From UBA7359 sp041689615 (GTDB lineage: Bacteria > Pseudomonadota > Gammaproteobacteria > Eutrophobiales > Eutrophobiaceae): a DNA stretch of 22,067 nt. The notes under the pieces are model-generated. The model did no database searches, had not been told where the DNA came from, and saw only the letters and a program-made list of their open reading frames with translations. Both the position numbers and the translations under genes were made by a program. Every line of letters starts with the position of its first letter. The first letter of the stretch is position 1. The stretch is taken from contig JBDNFW010000018.1 in the NCBI GenBank assembly GCA_041689615.1, positions 1 through 22,067 of the forward strand. The letters run 5' to 3'. This document shows positions 1 to 6,989 of the stretch, in pieces.

Positions 1-141
1 CTCCTGCGCGTCCTGCGCCCGCGGCATACAGTACATCCTTTAACATCGCCGCTCCTGCGCGTCCTGCGCCCGCGGCATACAGTACATCCTTTAACATCGC
101 CGCTCCTGCGCGTCCTGCGCCCGCGGCATACAGTACATCCT
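1..141. repeat. 51-bp tandem repeat, about 2.8 copies
   Basis: Units start at 1, 52 and 103, a 51-bp period. The first two copies are identical as read. The third departs after about 39 bases, where the sequence runs into GTACATCCTGTAC and then the rplT terminator. Each unit contains a doubled TCCTGCGC and the stem-like GTACATCC. The array is GC-rich against an AT-rich background and starts at the window edge, so more copies may lie to the left. It has no coding potential that I can support. Confidence 0.9.
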
Positions 142-147
142 GTACAT

Positions 148-177
148 AAAAAAAGGGAAAGGTTTATCGCCTTTCCC
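148..177 (-). terminator. Rho-independent terminator of the thrS-infC-rpmI-rplT block
   Basis: On the minus strand an 8-bp perfect stem (GGGAAAGG with CCTTTCCC, arms 170-177 and 155-162) has a 7-nt loop and is followed by seven T. It lies just downstream of the rplT stop codon and ends the ribosomal protein transcript before the tandem repeats. Confidence 0.9.
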
Positions 178-200
178 CGTTTTTAATCATTGTATAAAGA

Positions 201-560
201 TTAACTAGCGAGGCTGGACTTAGCCTGTTCTGCTAAAGCACCAAAGGCAACTTTATCAAATACTGCAAGTTCAGCCAGGACTTTACGATCAACTTCAATC
301 GCAGCTCGACTCAAACCATTAATGAAACAGCTGTATGAAAGACCATTGTTACGTGCTTCTGCATTAATTCGAGCAATCCAAAGTGCACGGAATTGTCTCT
401 TGCGTTGACGTCTATCGCGATAGGCATACTGACCCGCTTTAGTTACAGCTTGTACAGCGACACGAAATACATTCTTGCGTCGACCACTATAGCCTTTAGC
501 CTGATCAATAATTTTTTTATGTTTAGCGTGTGCGGTAACACCACGTTTTACTCTTGGCAT
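201..560 (-). CDS. rplT: 50S ribosomal protein L20
   Basis: Encodes L20, which binds 23S rRNA early in assembly of the large subunit. The 119-residue product has the usual family length and a typical basic N-terminus (MPRVKRGVTAHAKHKK), followed by the conserved KGYSGRRKN stretch and the RAYRDRRQRKR-like region. The start has AGAGG about ten bases upstream. The gene follows rpmI by 15 bp and is the last gene of the block before the terminator. In E. coli L20 also represses translation of rpmI-rplT by binding mRNA upstream of rpmI. Whether that holds here is uncertain because the infC-rpmI spacer has an insert. Confidence 0.98.
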   Translation of the reverse strand: MPRVKRGVTAHAKHKKIIDQAKGYSGRRKNVFRVAVQAVTKAGQYAYRDRRQRKRQFRALWIARINAEARNNGLSYSCFINGLSRAAIEVDRKVLAELAVFDKVAFGALAEQAKSSLAS

Positions 561-575
561 TGCTTCAATTCCTCT

Positions 576-773
576 CTATATATACGGAACCATTCGGGCA
601 ATCGCCTTCTGGTCACTATGATGAACAGTCAGCATTGTGCGCAACTGACGTTTACGCTTGGTGCTTTTTTTAGTCAGAATATGACTACGGTGCGACTGAC
701 CACGTTTAAATTTTCCCGAAGCACTACGTGTAAAACGCTTTGCAGCACCACTATGAGATTTCATCTTAGGCAT
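576..773 (-). CDS. rpmI: 50S ribosomal protein L35
   Basis: Encodes L35, a small basic protein of the large ribosomal subunit. The 65 residues match the family length. The N-terminus MPKMKSHSGAAKRF and the RGQSHRSHILTKK segment are diagnostic. A GGAG sits eight bases before the ATG. It lies between infC and rplT as in most bacteria, but 187 bp separate it from infC, and that gap contains palindromic sequence described separately. Confidence 0.98.
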   Translation of the reverse strand: MPKMKSHSGAAKRFTRSASGKFKRGQSHRSHILTKKSTKRKRQLRTMLTVHHSDQKAIARMVPYI

Positions 774-840
774 TTCTATAACTCCAAATTTTCATAATTT
801 TTTCATCTTTTCTAAATTGACCGCCATGGATGGTGGAAAT

Positions 841-953
841 ACTGCCAATGCAGCACGCCTACACGGATGTAGGCATAGACAAAGCTTCCGCTCCTGCTCC
901 TTACCTACGTCCTGTAGGTAACGTCTGGAACATGTTGTCGAGCAATTGGCAGT
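841..953. repeat. Palindromic insert in the infC-rpmI spacer
   Basis: The segment is bounded by 9-bp inverted repeats (ACTGCCAAT at 841-849 and its complement at 945-953). Inside are two perfect hairpins: a 7-bp stem with a CGGA loop (857-874) and an 8-bp stem with a GTCCT loop (901-921). The CGCTCCTGC next to the second hairpin resembles the tandem repeat unit at 1-141, which suggests a dispersed extragenic palindrome family. Being inside the operon, it is transcribed in the infC-rpmI mRNA. An ORF can be drawn across it on the plus strand, but nothing supports it as coding. Confidence 0.6.
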
Positions 954-960
954 GCTGTAT

Positions 961-1476
961 CTATTTCTTGGACGCCAGTACCATCACCATCTGTCGACCT
1001 TCCATTTTAGGAAACTGCTCGACCGCGCCATACTCTTCCAAATCTGCTTCTATCCGTTTTAGCATCTTGGTTCCAAGTTCCTGATGCGCCATTTCTCGAC
1101 CACGAAAACGTAGCGTAATTTTGACCTTATCACCGTTGGTCAGGAATTTAATCAAATTCTTTAACTTAATCTGGTAATCACCGATTTCTGTGCCCGGTCT
1201 AAACTTAATTTCTTTAACATGTATCTGCTTTTGTTTCTTTTTCGCAGCATGCTTTTTCTTACTTTGCTCAAAAATAAATTTGCCGTAATCCATAATTCGG
1301 CAAACAGGTGGTTCCGAATTAGGTACAATTTCGACCAAATCTAATCCAGAATCTTCAGCACGTTGTTGAGCGTCTTCAATTGACACTACACCGACTTGTT
1401 CGCCTTCTGCATCTATTAACCTCACCTCAGGCGAAGTTATTGCTTCATTAAGGCGTGTCTTTTTGTCTGCGCTGAT
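961..1476 (-). CDS. infC: Translation initiation factor IF-3, probable AUC start
   Basis: IF-3 binds the 30S subunit, prevents premature joining of 50S, and checks start codon and initiator tRNA pairing. The product has the N-domain (VRLIDAEGEQVGV...DLVEIVPNSEPPVCRIMDYGKF), a lysine-rich linker, and the C-domain (VKEIKFRPGT, KITLRFRGREMAH, EGRQMVMVLASKK). The GTG at 1425 would remove conserved N-terminal residues (KKTRLNEAITSPE). The frame stays open to a TAA at 1480-1482, and the only plausible initiator between is AUC at 1474-1476, with GGAGG eight bases upstream. This gives 171 residues, close to the usual size of about 175-180. Use of a rare AUU-like start is known for this gene and lets IF-3 repress its own translation. 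The gene follows thrS by 16 bp. Confidence 0.93.
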   Translation of the reverse strand: MSADKKTRLNEAITSPEVRLIDAEGEQVGVVSIEDAQQRAEDSGLDLVEIVPNSEPPVCRIMDYGKFIFEQSKKKHAAKKKQKQIHVKEIKFRPGTEIGDYQIKLKNLIKFLTNGDKVKITLRFRGREMAHQELGTKMLKRIEADLEEYGAVEQFPKMEGRQMVMVLASKK

Positions 1477-1489
1477 AAATTAATCCTCC
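1474..1489 (-). promoter_or_regulatory. infC ribosome-binding site with AUC start codon
   Basis: GGAGG at 1485-1489 is followed by eight bases and then ATC (1474-1476) in the IF-3 frame. An in-frame TAA lies two codons upstream, so no ATG, GTG or TTG can serve for the full-length protein. Rare initiators in infC are the established basis of IF-3 autoregulation. The codon assignment here is inference from frame and spacing. Confidence 0.7.
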
Positions 1490-1492
1490 AAA

Positions 1493-3406
1493 TTAGTTAC
1501 GGCCGAGGCACGCGATATCTTCATTAAGACGTTGAGTCAGGCTTTCCAGAGACATTGCTCCTAAATCCTCACCATCTCGCGTACGTACGGCCACAGTATT
1601 TTCGCTTTGTTCACGTTCCCCTAAAATAATTTGATAAGGGACGCGTTGCATTGCGTGGTCGCGGATTTTAAGCCCAACCGTTTCATTTCTCAAGTCAACT
1701 TCGACTCTAAAGCCCTGATTTTTTAAGTTTTCTGCAATTATTTTCGCATACTCGCTTTGTTTTTCCGTAATTGAGATAACAACGGCCTGAACTGGCGCCA
1801 ACCAAACCGGAAAAGCACCGGCATAATTCTCGATTAAAATACCAATAAAGCGTTCCATTGAGCCCACAATTGCACGATGAAGCATCACTGGAACCTGTTT
1901 TGAGCTGTCTTCACTAACATAAGTCGCATCAAGACGCTCTGGCATAGAGAAATCGACCTGAATTGTACCGCATTGCCATACTCGACCAATGCAGTCCTTT
2001 AATGAGAACTCAATCTTTGGCCCATAAAACGCACCTTCACCGGGTTGTAATTCCCACTCTATCTCTTTGTTATTTAACGCTAATTCAAGTGCTTTCTCGG
2101 CTTTATCCCAGACTTCATCACTCCCTACTCGTTTTTCTGGTCGAGTCGAAAGCTTGATAATGACATCTTCGAAACCAAAGTCTCGATAAACTTCAAATAA
2201 CATATCGATAAACTTTGAGACTTCATCCTGAACTTGATCTTCAGTACAAAAAATATGGGCATCGTCTTGGGTGAAATGTCGTGCACGCATTAGGCCATGT
2301 AAGGTCCCAGACGCCTCATTTCGGTGGCAGGAACCGAATTCGGCCAATCTCAGTGGCAAATCCCGATAACTTTTTAGCCCCTGATTAAATACTTGAATAT
2401 GGCAAGGACAATTCATCGGCTTAATCGCATATTCACGATTTTCAGAGCCGGTCGTGAACATATCCTCTCTGAATTTATCCCAATGGCCTGAACGCTCCCA
2501 CAAGCTTTTATCAACGACTTGTGGCGTGTTAATTTCCTGATAGCCGTTCATACTCATTTTCGAGCTGATATATTGTTCAAGAACTTTATATATCGTCCAG
2601 CCTTTCGGATGCCAAAACACCATGCCCGGCGCTTCTTCCTGAAAATGAAATAAATCCAGTTTCTTGGCTAATTTTCTATGATCTCGCTTCTCAGCTTCTT
2701 CTAAACGGTGTAGATAAGCCTTTAGTGCTTTTTTATTTTCCCAAGCCGTGCCGTAGATACGTTGCAGCATTTCATTATTGGAATCACCGCGCCAATAGGC
2801 GCCGGCAAGCTTCATTAACTTAAAAGCCTTAATCTTTCCTGTACTAGGTACATGTGGTCCACGACATAAATCAGTAAATTCACCCTGCGTATAAAGTGAA
2901 AGATCTTCGTTCGCAGGAATTGATTCAATAATTTGCGCTTTATATTCCTCACCCATATCACGAAAGAACTTGGTTGCTTCATCTCTACTTTTAACAGTAC
3001 GTGAAACTGCAAAATCAGCTTTAGCCAGTTCTTCCATTTTCTTTTCGATTTTTACTAAATCATCCGGCGTAAATCCAGGCTCATAGGCATAGTCATAATA
3101 AAAACCATCTTCGATAACCGGACCTATCGTTACCTGCGCTTCGGGATACAGTTCTTTTACCGCTTGTGCCATAAGATGAGCACAAGAATGACGGATAATC
3201 TCAAGACCTTCAGGATCACGTTCAGTAATAATTCTTAAATTACTATTTTTTTCAATAAGATAGGATGCATCAACTAGGTTTTCATCAACCATACCACCAA
3301 GCGTTGCTTTAGCTAATCCAGGGCCAATTGATTCAGAAACTTGCATAACCGTCACCGCTTGTTCAAATTCGCGCTGACTACTATCAGGTAATGTAATCGT
3401 CGGCAT
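1493..3406 (-). CDS. thrS: Threonine--tRNA ligase
   Basis: Charges tRNA-Thr with threonine and removes mischarged serine. The 637-residue protein has the full family layout: an N-terminal TGS domain (about 1-62), the editing domain with HxxxH (H73, H77) and CRGPHVP, the class II catalytic core, and a C-terminal anticodon-binding domain from about 535. The zinc ligands are visible as C333 in MNCPCH, H384 in DDAHIF and H510 in VMLHRA. The core motif CHRNEASGTLHG is intact. MNCPCH has a second cysteine where the E. coli enzyme has glycine. The start has AAGGAG at good spacing. thrS heads the translation block, and its upstream region holds a long hairpin that could serve as a leader control element. 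Confidence 0.98.
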   Translation of the reverse strand: MPTITLPDSSQREFEQAVTVMQVSESIGPGLAKATLGGMVDENLVDASYLIEKNSNLRIITERDPEGLEIIRHSCAHLMAQAVKELYPEAQVTIGPVIEDGFYYDYAYEPGFTPDDLVKIEKKMEELAKADFAVSRTVKSRDEATKFFRDMGEEYKAQIIESIPANEDLSLYTQGEFTDLCRGPHVPSTGKIKAFKLMKLAGAYWRGDSNNEMLQRIYGTAWENKKALKAYLHRLEEAEKRDHRKLAKKLDLFHFQEEAPGMVFWHPKGWTIYKVLEQYISSKMSMNGYQEINTPQVVDKSLWERSGHWDKFREDMFTTGSENREYAIKPMNCPCHIQVFNQGLKSYRDLPLRLAEFGSCHRNEASGTLHGLMRARHFTQDDAHIFCTEDQVQDEVSKFIDMLFEVYRDFGFEDVIIKLSTRPEKRVGSDEVWDKAEKALELALNNKEIEWELQPGEGAFYGPKIEFSLKDCIGRVWQCGTIQVDFSMPERLDATYVSEDSSKQVPVMLHRAIVGSMERFIGILIENYAGAFPVWLAPVQAVVISITEKQSEYAKIIAENLKNQGFRVEVDLRNETVGLKIRDHAMQRVPYQIILGEREQSENTVAVRTRDGEDLGAMSLESLTQRLNEDIACLGRN

Positions 3407-3420
3407 TTCTGCTCCTTGTA

Positions 3421-3489
3421 GAGACTATTCGATGATAATGACTCAAAAAGAAACATTTTCGGTTTGATTCATTATCATCGAACAGTCTC
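3421..3489 (-). promoter_or_regulatory. Long hairpin in the thrS leader
   Basis: Arms at 3421-3447 and 3463-3489 pair over 27 bp around a 15-nt loop. In the minus-strand RNA only one pair is a mismatch (A-G) and one is G-U. In the opposite strand the G-U position becomes an A-C mismatch, so the structure fits the thrS transcript better. It ends 14 bases before the thrS ATG and so abuts the ribosome-binding site. Translational control of thrS by a structured leader is established in E. coli. Equivalence here is inferred. Confidence 0.65.
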
Positions 3490-3499
3490 AACATCAGTG

Positions 3500-3520
3500 G
3501 TGACCCCCACAACAGGTCAC
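3500..3520 (-). other. Small hairpin further up the thrS leader
   Basis: A 6-bp stem (GTGACC/GGTCAC) encloses a 9-nt loop, TGTTGTGGG on the minus strand. With the adjacent long hairpin it could be part of a composite leader operator. The E. coli thrS operator mimics the tRNA-Thr anticodon arm, but this loop is not a convincing mimic. Confidence 0.3.
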
Positions 3521-3543
3521 GTGTTAAAGGATATTATTAATTA

Positions 3544-3569
3544 ATAAGCAGCGATAAATCACTGCTTAT
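3544..3569 (-). terminator. Possible weak terminator after tRNA-Val
   Basis: An 8-bp stem (ATAAGCAG/CTGCTTAT) with a 10-nt loop lies 10 bp downstream of the tRNA-Val 3' end. It is followed on the minus strand by TTAATTAAT rather than a clean T-run. It could trim or partly terminate the tRNA transcript and let some read-through reach thrS. Confidence 0.35.
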
Positions 3570-3578
3570 ATTGTTATT

Positions 3579-3655
<77 letters not shown>

Positions 3656-3674
3656 AAAGCGTTCAAGGTCGTGC

Positions 3675-3702
3675 ATTATACGAGGTGGATTTCAATCGTC
3701 AA
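3675..3702 (-). promoter_or_regulatory. Sigma-70 promoter of tRNA-Val
   Basis: On the minus strand TTGACG (3697-3702) is followed by a 16-bp spacer and a perfect TATAAT (3675-3680). The tRNA begins 20 bp further on. The near-consensus boxes and short leader fit a stable-RNA promoter. Confidence 0.8.
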
Positions 3703-3743
3703 ATTTCTATTTAACTCATTACTTTTTTCGGCCAAACAACGTC

Positions 3744-4745
3744 TTAATTAAATTCGTTATTTAAAGTCCACTTCCAAGCCGTTTCAATTATACTTTTCAA
3801 CGAATTAAATTTTGGCTGCCAACTGAGTTCTTTTATTGCTTTGCTTGAATCAGCCATTAACACTGGAACATCCCCAGAACGCCTATCAAGAATTTGATAA
3901 TTAAAGTCATGATTTGTTACTGATTTTACACATTCAATAACCTCCTTGACTGAATATGGTCTTCCATTACCAAGGTTATATTCGGAATAATATTGTCCAT
4001 TATTTAACAGTTTTTTCATCGCTAGTATATGAGCATCAGCCAAGTCAGAAACATGAACAAAATCTCGAAGGCATGTACCATCAGGTGTGTTGTAATCGCT
4101 ACCATAAACTTTGGCATCGAAATCTTTTAAAGCTACTTTATCCAGTAGGATAGGAATTAAATGAGATTCAGGTTCATGTGCCTCTCCCAGCTCGCCATCC
4201 GGGTCGGCTCCAGCAGCATTGAAATAGCGCAAACAAATTGCACTTAATCCAGTACTCTTATGAGTATCTCTAATCATTTGTTCTGCTTCTGCCTTATTCT
4301 CACCATACGGATTTGTTGGTGCGATAGGACAAATTTCTGAGATCGGTAACTCTTTAGGTGCGCCATATACTGCACAACTACTGGAAAAAACAAGATTATT
4401 AATACCAGTCTCGAACATGGCTTTTAATAAACTATCTATTCCACCAACATTATTTTCATAAAATAATTCTGGATTGTTCACTGATTCTGCTATCTCAATA
4501 GATGCAGCAAAATGCATAACTGCAATGGGTTTATATTTTTCAATAATTGATACTAACTTTTTCGTATCTCGAACATCTCCAACTTGCAAAGCTCCCCACT
4601 TAACCGCCCATTCATGACCATTTGAAAGATTGTCATACACAACTGGGAAAAACCCATTTTTGGCAAGTGCTTTACAAGTGTGACTTCCAATATATCCGGC
4701 ACCGCCAGTTACCAATACAGATTGTGTACTTTTATTTTTATTCAT
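3744..4745 (-). CDS. galE: UDP-glucose 4-epimerase
   Basis: Interconverts UDP-glucose and UDP-galactose in the cytoplasm, supplying galactose for surface glycans as well as for galactose use. The 333-residue protein is an extended short-chain dehydrogenase. It has the NAD-binding TGGAGYIGS (13-21), SSSCAVYG around 121-128 with the catalytic serine, and YGENK giving Y147 and K151. The family-typical DYNTPDGTCLRDF(V/I)HV segment follows. Length is normal (about 335-340). It is the last of three nucleotide-sugar genes on this strand, after fcl and gmd, with a 172-bp gap upstream, so it may have its own promoter. No clear one was seen. Confidence 0.96.
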   Translation of the reverse strand: MNKNKSTQSVLVTGGAGYIGSHTCKALAKNGFFPVVYDNLSNGHEWAVKWGALQVGDVRDTKKLVSIIEKYKPIAVMHFAASIEIAESVNNPELFYENNVGGIDSLLKAMFETGINNLVFSSSCAVYGAPKELPISEICPIAPTNPYGENKAEAEQMIRDTHKSTGLSAICLRYFNAAGADPDGELGEAHEPESHLIPILLDKVALKDFDAKVYGSDYNTPDGTCLRDFVHVSDLADAHILAMKKLLNNGQYYSEYNLGNGRPYSVKEVIECVKSVTNHDFNYQILDRRSGDVPVLMADSSKAIKELSWQPKFNSLKSIIETAWKWTLNNEFN

Positions 4746-4917
4746 CTTCTCTAACTCTTAATTTATTTTTTCTACTCGAATACTAAATTACACACGTCAA
4801 TGACAATAACATTAGTTATGCTCAAACGTTTAGCTGGTAAATGTGGATTAAATTCCAAAAAATGAATTAGAATAATCTGATTAAATAGTCTCTGGATTAT
4901 TTCCGCTAAAACACAAA

Positions 4918-5970
4918 CTAATCCGTGATGGTATTTTGAGTTGCTTTTAAGTCCGCCTGAACCATCTCTCTGACCAACTCTTCAAAAGAAACTGTATGCT
5001 GCCAACCAAGTTCTTTTTTTGCCTTTGAAGGATCTCCCAATAGTGTTTCAACCTCAGTAGGACGATAATATCGAGAATCTATTTCTACCAAAATATCTCC
5101 TGATTCCTTATCGACACCTTTTTCATTTAACCCTTCACCTTGCCACTCAAGTGTACGTCCGACTTCATTAAAGGCTAATTCGACAAATTCACGAACAGTA
5201 TGATTTTCTCCTGTTGCAAGCACATAATCACTAGGTGAATCTTGTTGCAAAATTAACCACATACCTTCTACAAAGTCTTTGGCATGTCCCCAGTCACGTT
5301 TTGCATCCAGGTTTCCCAAATAGAGCGACTTCTGTTTTCCACTATGGATAGCCGCAACAGCCATTGTAATTTTTCGAGTGACAAATGTTTCACCCCTTGT
5401 TGGACTTTCATGATTAAAAAGAATCCCGTTAGCGCCATATATTCCATAGGCCTCTCTATAATTTACGGTAATCCAATAAGCATAGAGTTTGGCCGCTGCA
5501 TAGGGTGAACGTGGATAGAATGGTGTGTTTTCATTCTGAGGTATTTCCTGTACTTTTCCATACATCTCTGAAGTAGAAGCTTGATAGAAGCGAGTCTTAT
5601 CAGTTAATTTCAAAATTCGTATTGCTTCAAGTAATCTTAATGTACCAAGCGCATCAGCGTTTGCGGTATATTCGGCAGTTTCAAAACTGACTTGAACATG
5701 GGATTGGGCTGCAAGATTATAGATTTCATCTGGTTGAACATCTTGCACTACACGAATCAAGTTCGTTGCATCTGTCATGTCGCCATACATCATCTGAAAA
5801 GCAGGCGAATTTTCATGGGGATCTGTATATAGATGATCGACACGTTGTGTATTAAATGAAGACGAACGTCTCTTTATTCCCCAAACCTGATAACCTTTAT
5901 CGATCAGTGATTCAGCTAATAAAGCACCGTCTTGGCCAGTTACTCCTGTAATAAGTGCACGTTTACTCAT
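4918..5970 (-). CDS. gmd: GDP-mannose 4,6-dehydratase
   Basis: Converts GDP-D-mannose to GDP-4-keto-6-deoxy-D-mannose, the first step towards GDP-L-fucose and related deoxysugars. The 350-residue product has the NADP-binding GVTGQDGA (9-16), the RRSSSFNTQRVDHLY segment typical of Gmd, catalytic T133 and E135 in STSEMYG, and Y157/K161 in YAAAK. NHESPTRGETFVTRKIT and RDWGHAKDFVEGMW are also diagnostic. The gene lies 25 bp after fcl with AGGA before its ATG, so the two are co-transcribed. In many genomes gmd precedes fcl; here fcl comes first. Confidence 0.97.
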   Translation of the reverse strand: MSKRALITGVTGQDGALLAESLIDKGYQVWGIKRRSSSFNTQRVDHLYTDPHENSPAFQMMYGDMTDATNLIRVVQDVQPDEIYNLAAQSHVQVSFETAEYTANADALGTLRLLEAIRILKLTDKTRFYQASTSEMYGKVQEIPQNENTPFYPRSPYAAAKLYAYWITVNYREAYGIYGANGILFNHESPTRGETFVTRKITMAVAAIHSGKQKSLYLGNLDAKRDWGHAKDFVEGMWLILQQDSPSDYVLATGENHTVREFVELAFNEVGRTLEWQGEGLNEKGVDKESGDILVEIDSRYYRPTEVETLLGDPSKAKKELGWQHTVSFEELVREMVQADLKATQNTITD

Positions 5971-5995
5971 GAAACAATCATTCCTCGTAATATAT

Positions 5996-6943
5996 TTATA
6001 TTCTTATTGTATCGATATTTTCACTAAACCATTCATAATATCGACTCAAACCTTCATCTAAACCAAATTTGGCATTCCACCCAATCTCTGTAAGTTTACT
6101 AACATCCAATACTTTTCTAGGCATACCATCAGGTTTGGACTTATCAAAAACTAAATCACCTTGATAACCGACACATTCTTTTACTTTATAAGCAAAATCC
6201 TTGATCGGAATATCCAAACCTGTACCAACATTAATATGAGAATGTCCCGAATAGTTTTTCATTAAATATACCAAGGCATCAGCCAAATCATCCACATATA
6301 AAAATTCACGTTTGGGATTGCCCGAACCCCATACTACGCATTGCTTCTCATTATTTATTTTTGCATTATGAAATCTTGATAACAATGCTGCGGGCACATG
6401 TGAATTCTCAGGATGAAAATTATCACCGGGGCCATATAAGTTTGTCGGCATTGCGGAAATAAAATCGACACCGTATTGCTGCCTATATGATTGACATAAC
6501 TTAATACCTGCTATTTTAGCGATGGCATACCATTCATTAGTCGGTTCAAGTTCACCCGTTAATAATGCATCCTCGGTAATAGGTTGTGGCGCATTTCTAG
6601 GATATATACAAGATGAGCCTAAAAACAGCAGCTTTTCAACAGACATTTTCCAAGCATTATGAATAACATTCGCTTCAATCATCAAATTATCATATAAAAA
6701 TTCGGCAGGATAATGACTGTTAGCATAGATACCTCCAACCTTGCCTGAAGCAACTATGACTGCTTCCGGTTTAGTAATCTTCATCCATTTGGCAACTGAA
6801 TCACTATCTCTTAGATCTAATTTGCTTTTAGGAATAGTAATAATTTCGCAGTTTTCATTCCTTAATCTGCGCACAACCGCACTCCCCACCATTCCATTAT
6901 GGCCAGTCACCCAAACACGTTTATTATTCATTTCGTAATTCAT
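5996..6943 (-). CDS. fcl: GDP-L-fucose synthase
   Basis: A bifunctional epimerase-reductase that turns the Gmd product into GDP-L-fucose using NADPH. The 315-residue protein has the nucleotide-binding VTGHNGMVGSA (12-22), AxKVGGI(Y)AN (67-75), SSCIYPR around 110, and Y139/K143 in YAIAK. NLYGPGDNFHPENSHV and GSGNPKREFLYVDDLAD are family hallmarks. The ATG at 6943 gives MNYEMNNKRV. The second ATG at 6931 gives MNNKRV, nearer the usual N-terminus. Neither has a clear ribosome-binding site. It is followed closely by gmd and together they form the GDP-fucose pathway. Confidence 0.96.
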   Translation of the reverse strand: MNYEMNNKRVWVTGHNGMVGSAVVRRLRNENCEIITIPKSKLDLRDSDSVAKWMKITKPEAVIVASGKVGGIYANSHYPAEFLYDNLMIEANVIHNAWKMSVEKLLFLGSSCIYPRNAPQPITEDALLTGELEPTNEWYAIAKIAGIKLCQSYRQQYGVDFISAMPTNLYGPGDNFHPENSHVPAALLSRFHNAKINNEKQCVVWGSGNPKREFLYVDDLADALVYLMKNYSGHSHINVGTGLDIPIKDFAYKVKECVGYQGDLVFDKSKPDGMPRKVLDVSKLTEIGWNAKFGLDEGLSRYYEWFSENIDTIRI

Positions 6944-6959
6944 ATAATTTTTTTAGTTA

Positions 6960-6988
6960 ATTATATAGTCATTTAGACTGTTTAAAAA
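6960..6988 (-). promoter_or_regulatory. Possible promoter of fcl-gmd
   Basis: In the 46-bp gap after uvrB the minus strand has a perfect TATAAT (6960-6965), a 17-bp spacer and a poor TTTTTA (6983-6988). The predicted transcript would start only about ten bases before the first fcl ATG, which favours the ATG at 6931 or a very short leader. Read-through from uvrB is the alternative. Confidence 0.35.
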
Positions 6989-6989
6989 C

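Noticed and set aside
1..141. CRISPR array
   Set aside because: The units are contiguous tandem copies without variable spacers, and no cas genes are present.
830..1084. Plus-strand ORF of 84 codons across the infC-rpmI spacer
   Set aside because: It overlaps infC antisense and the palindromic spacer, shows no protein-like pattern and has no ribosome-binding site.
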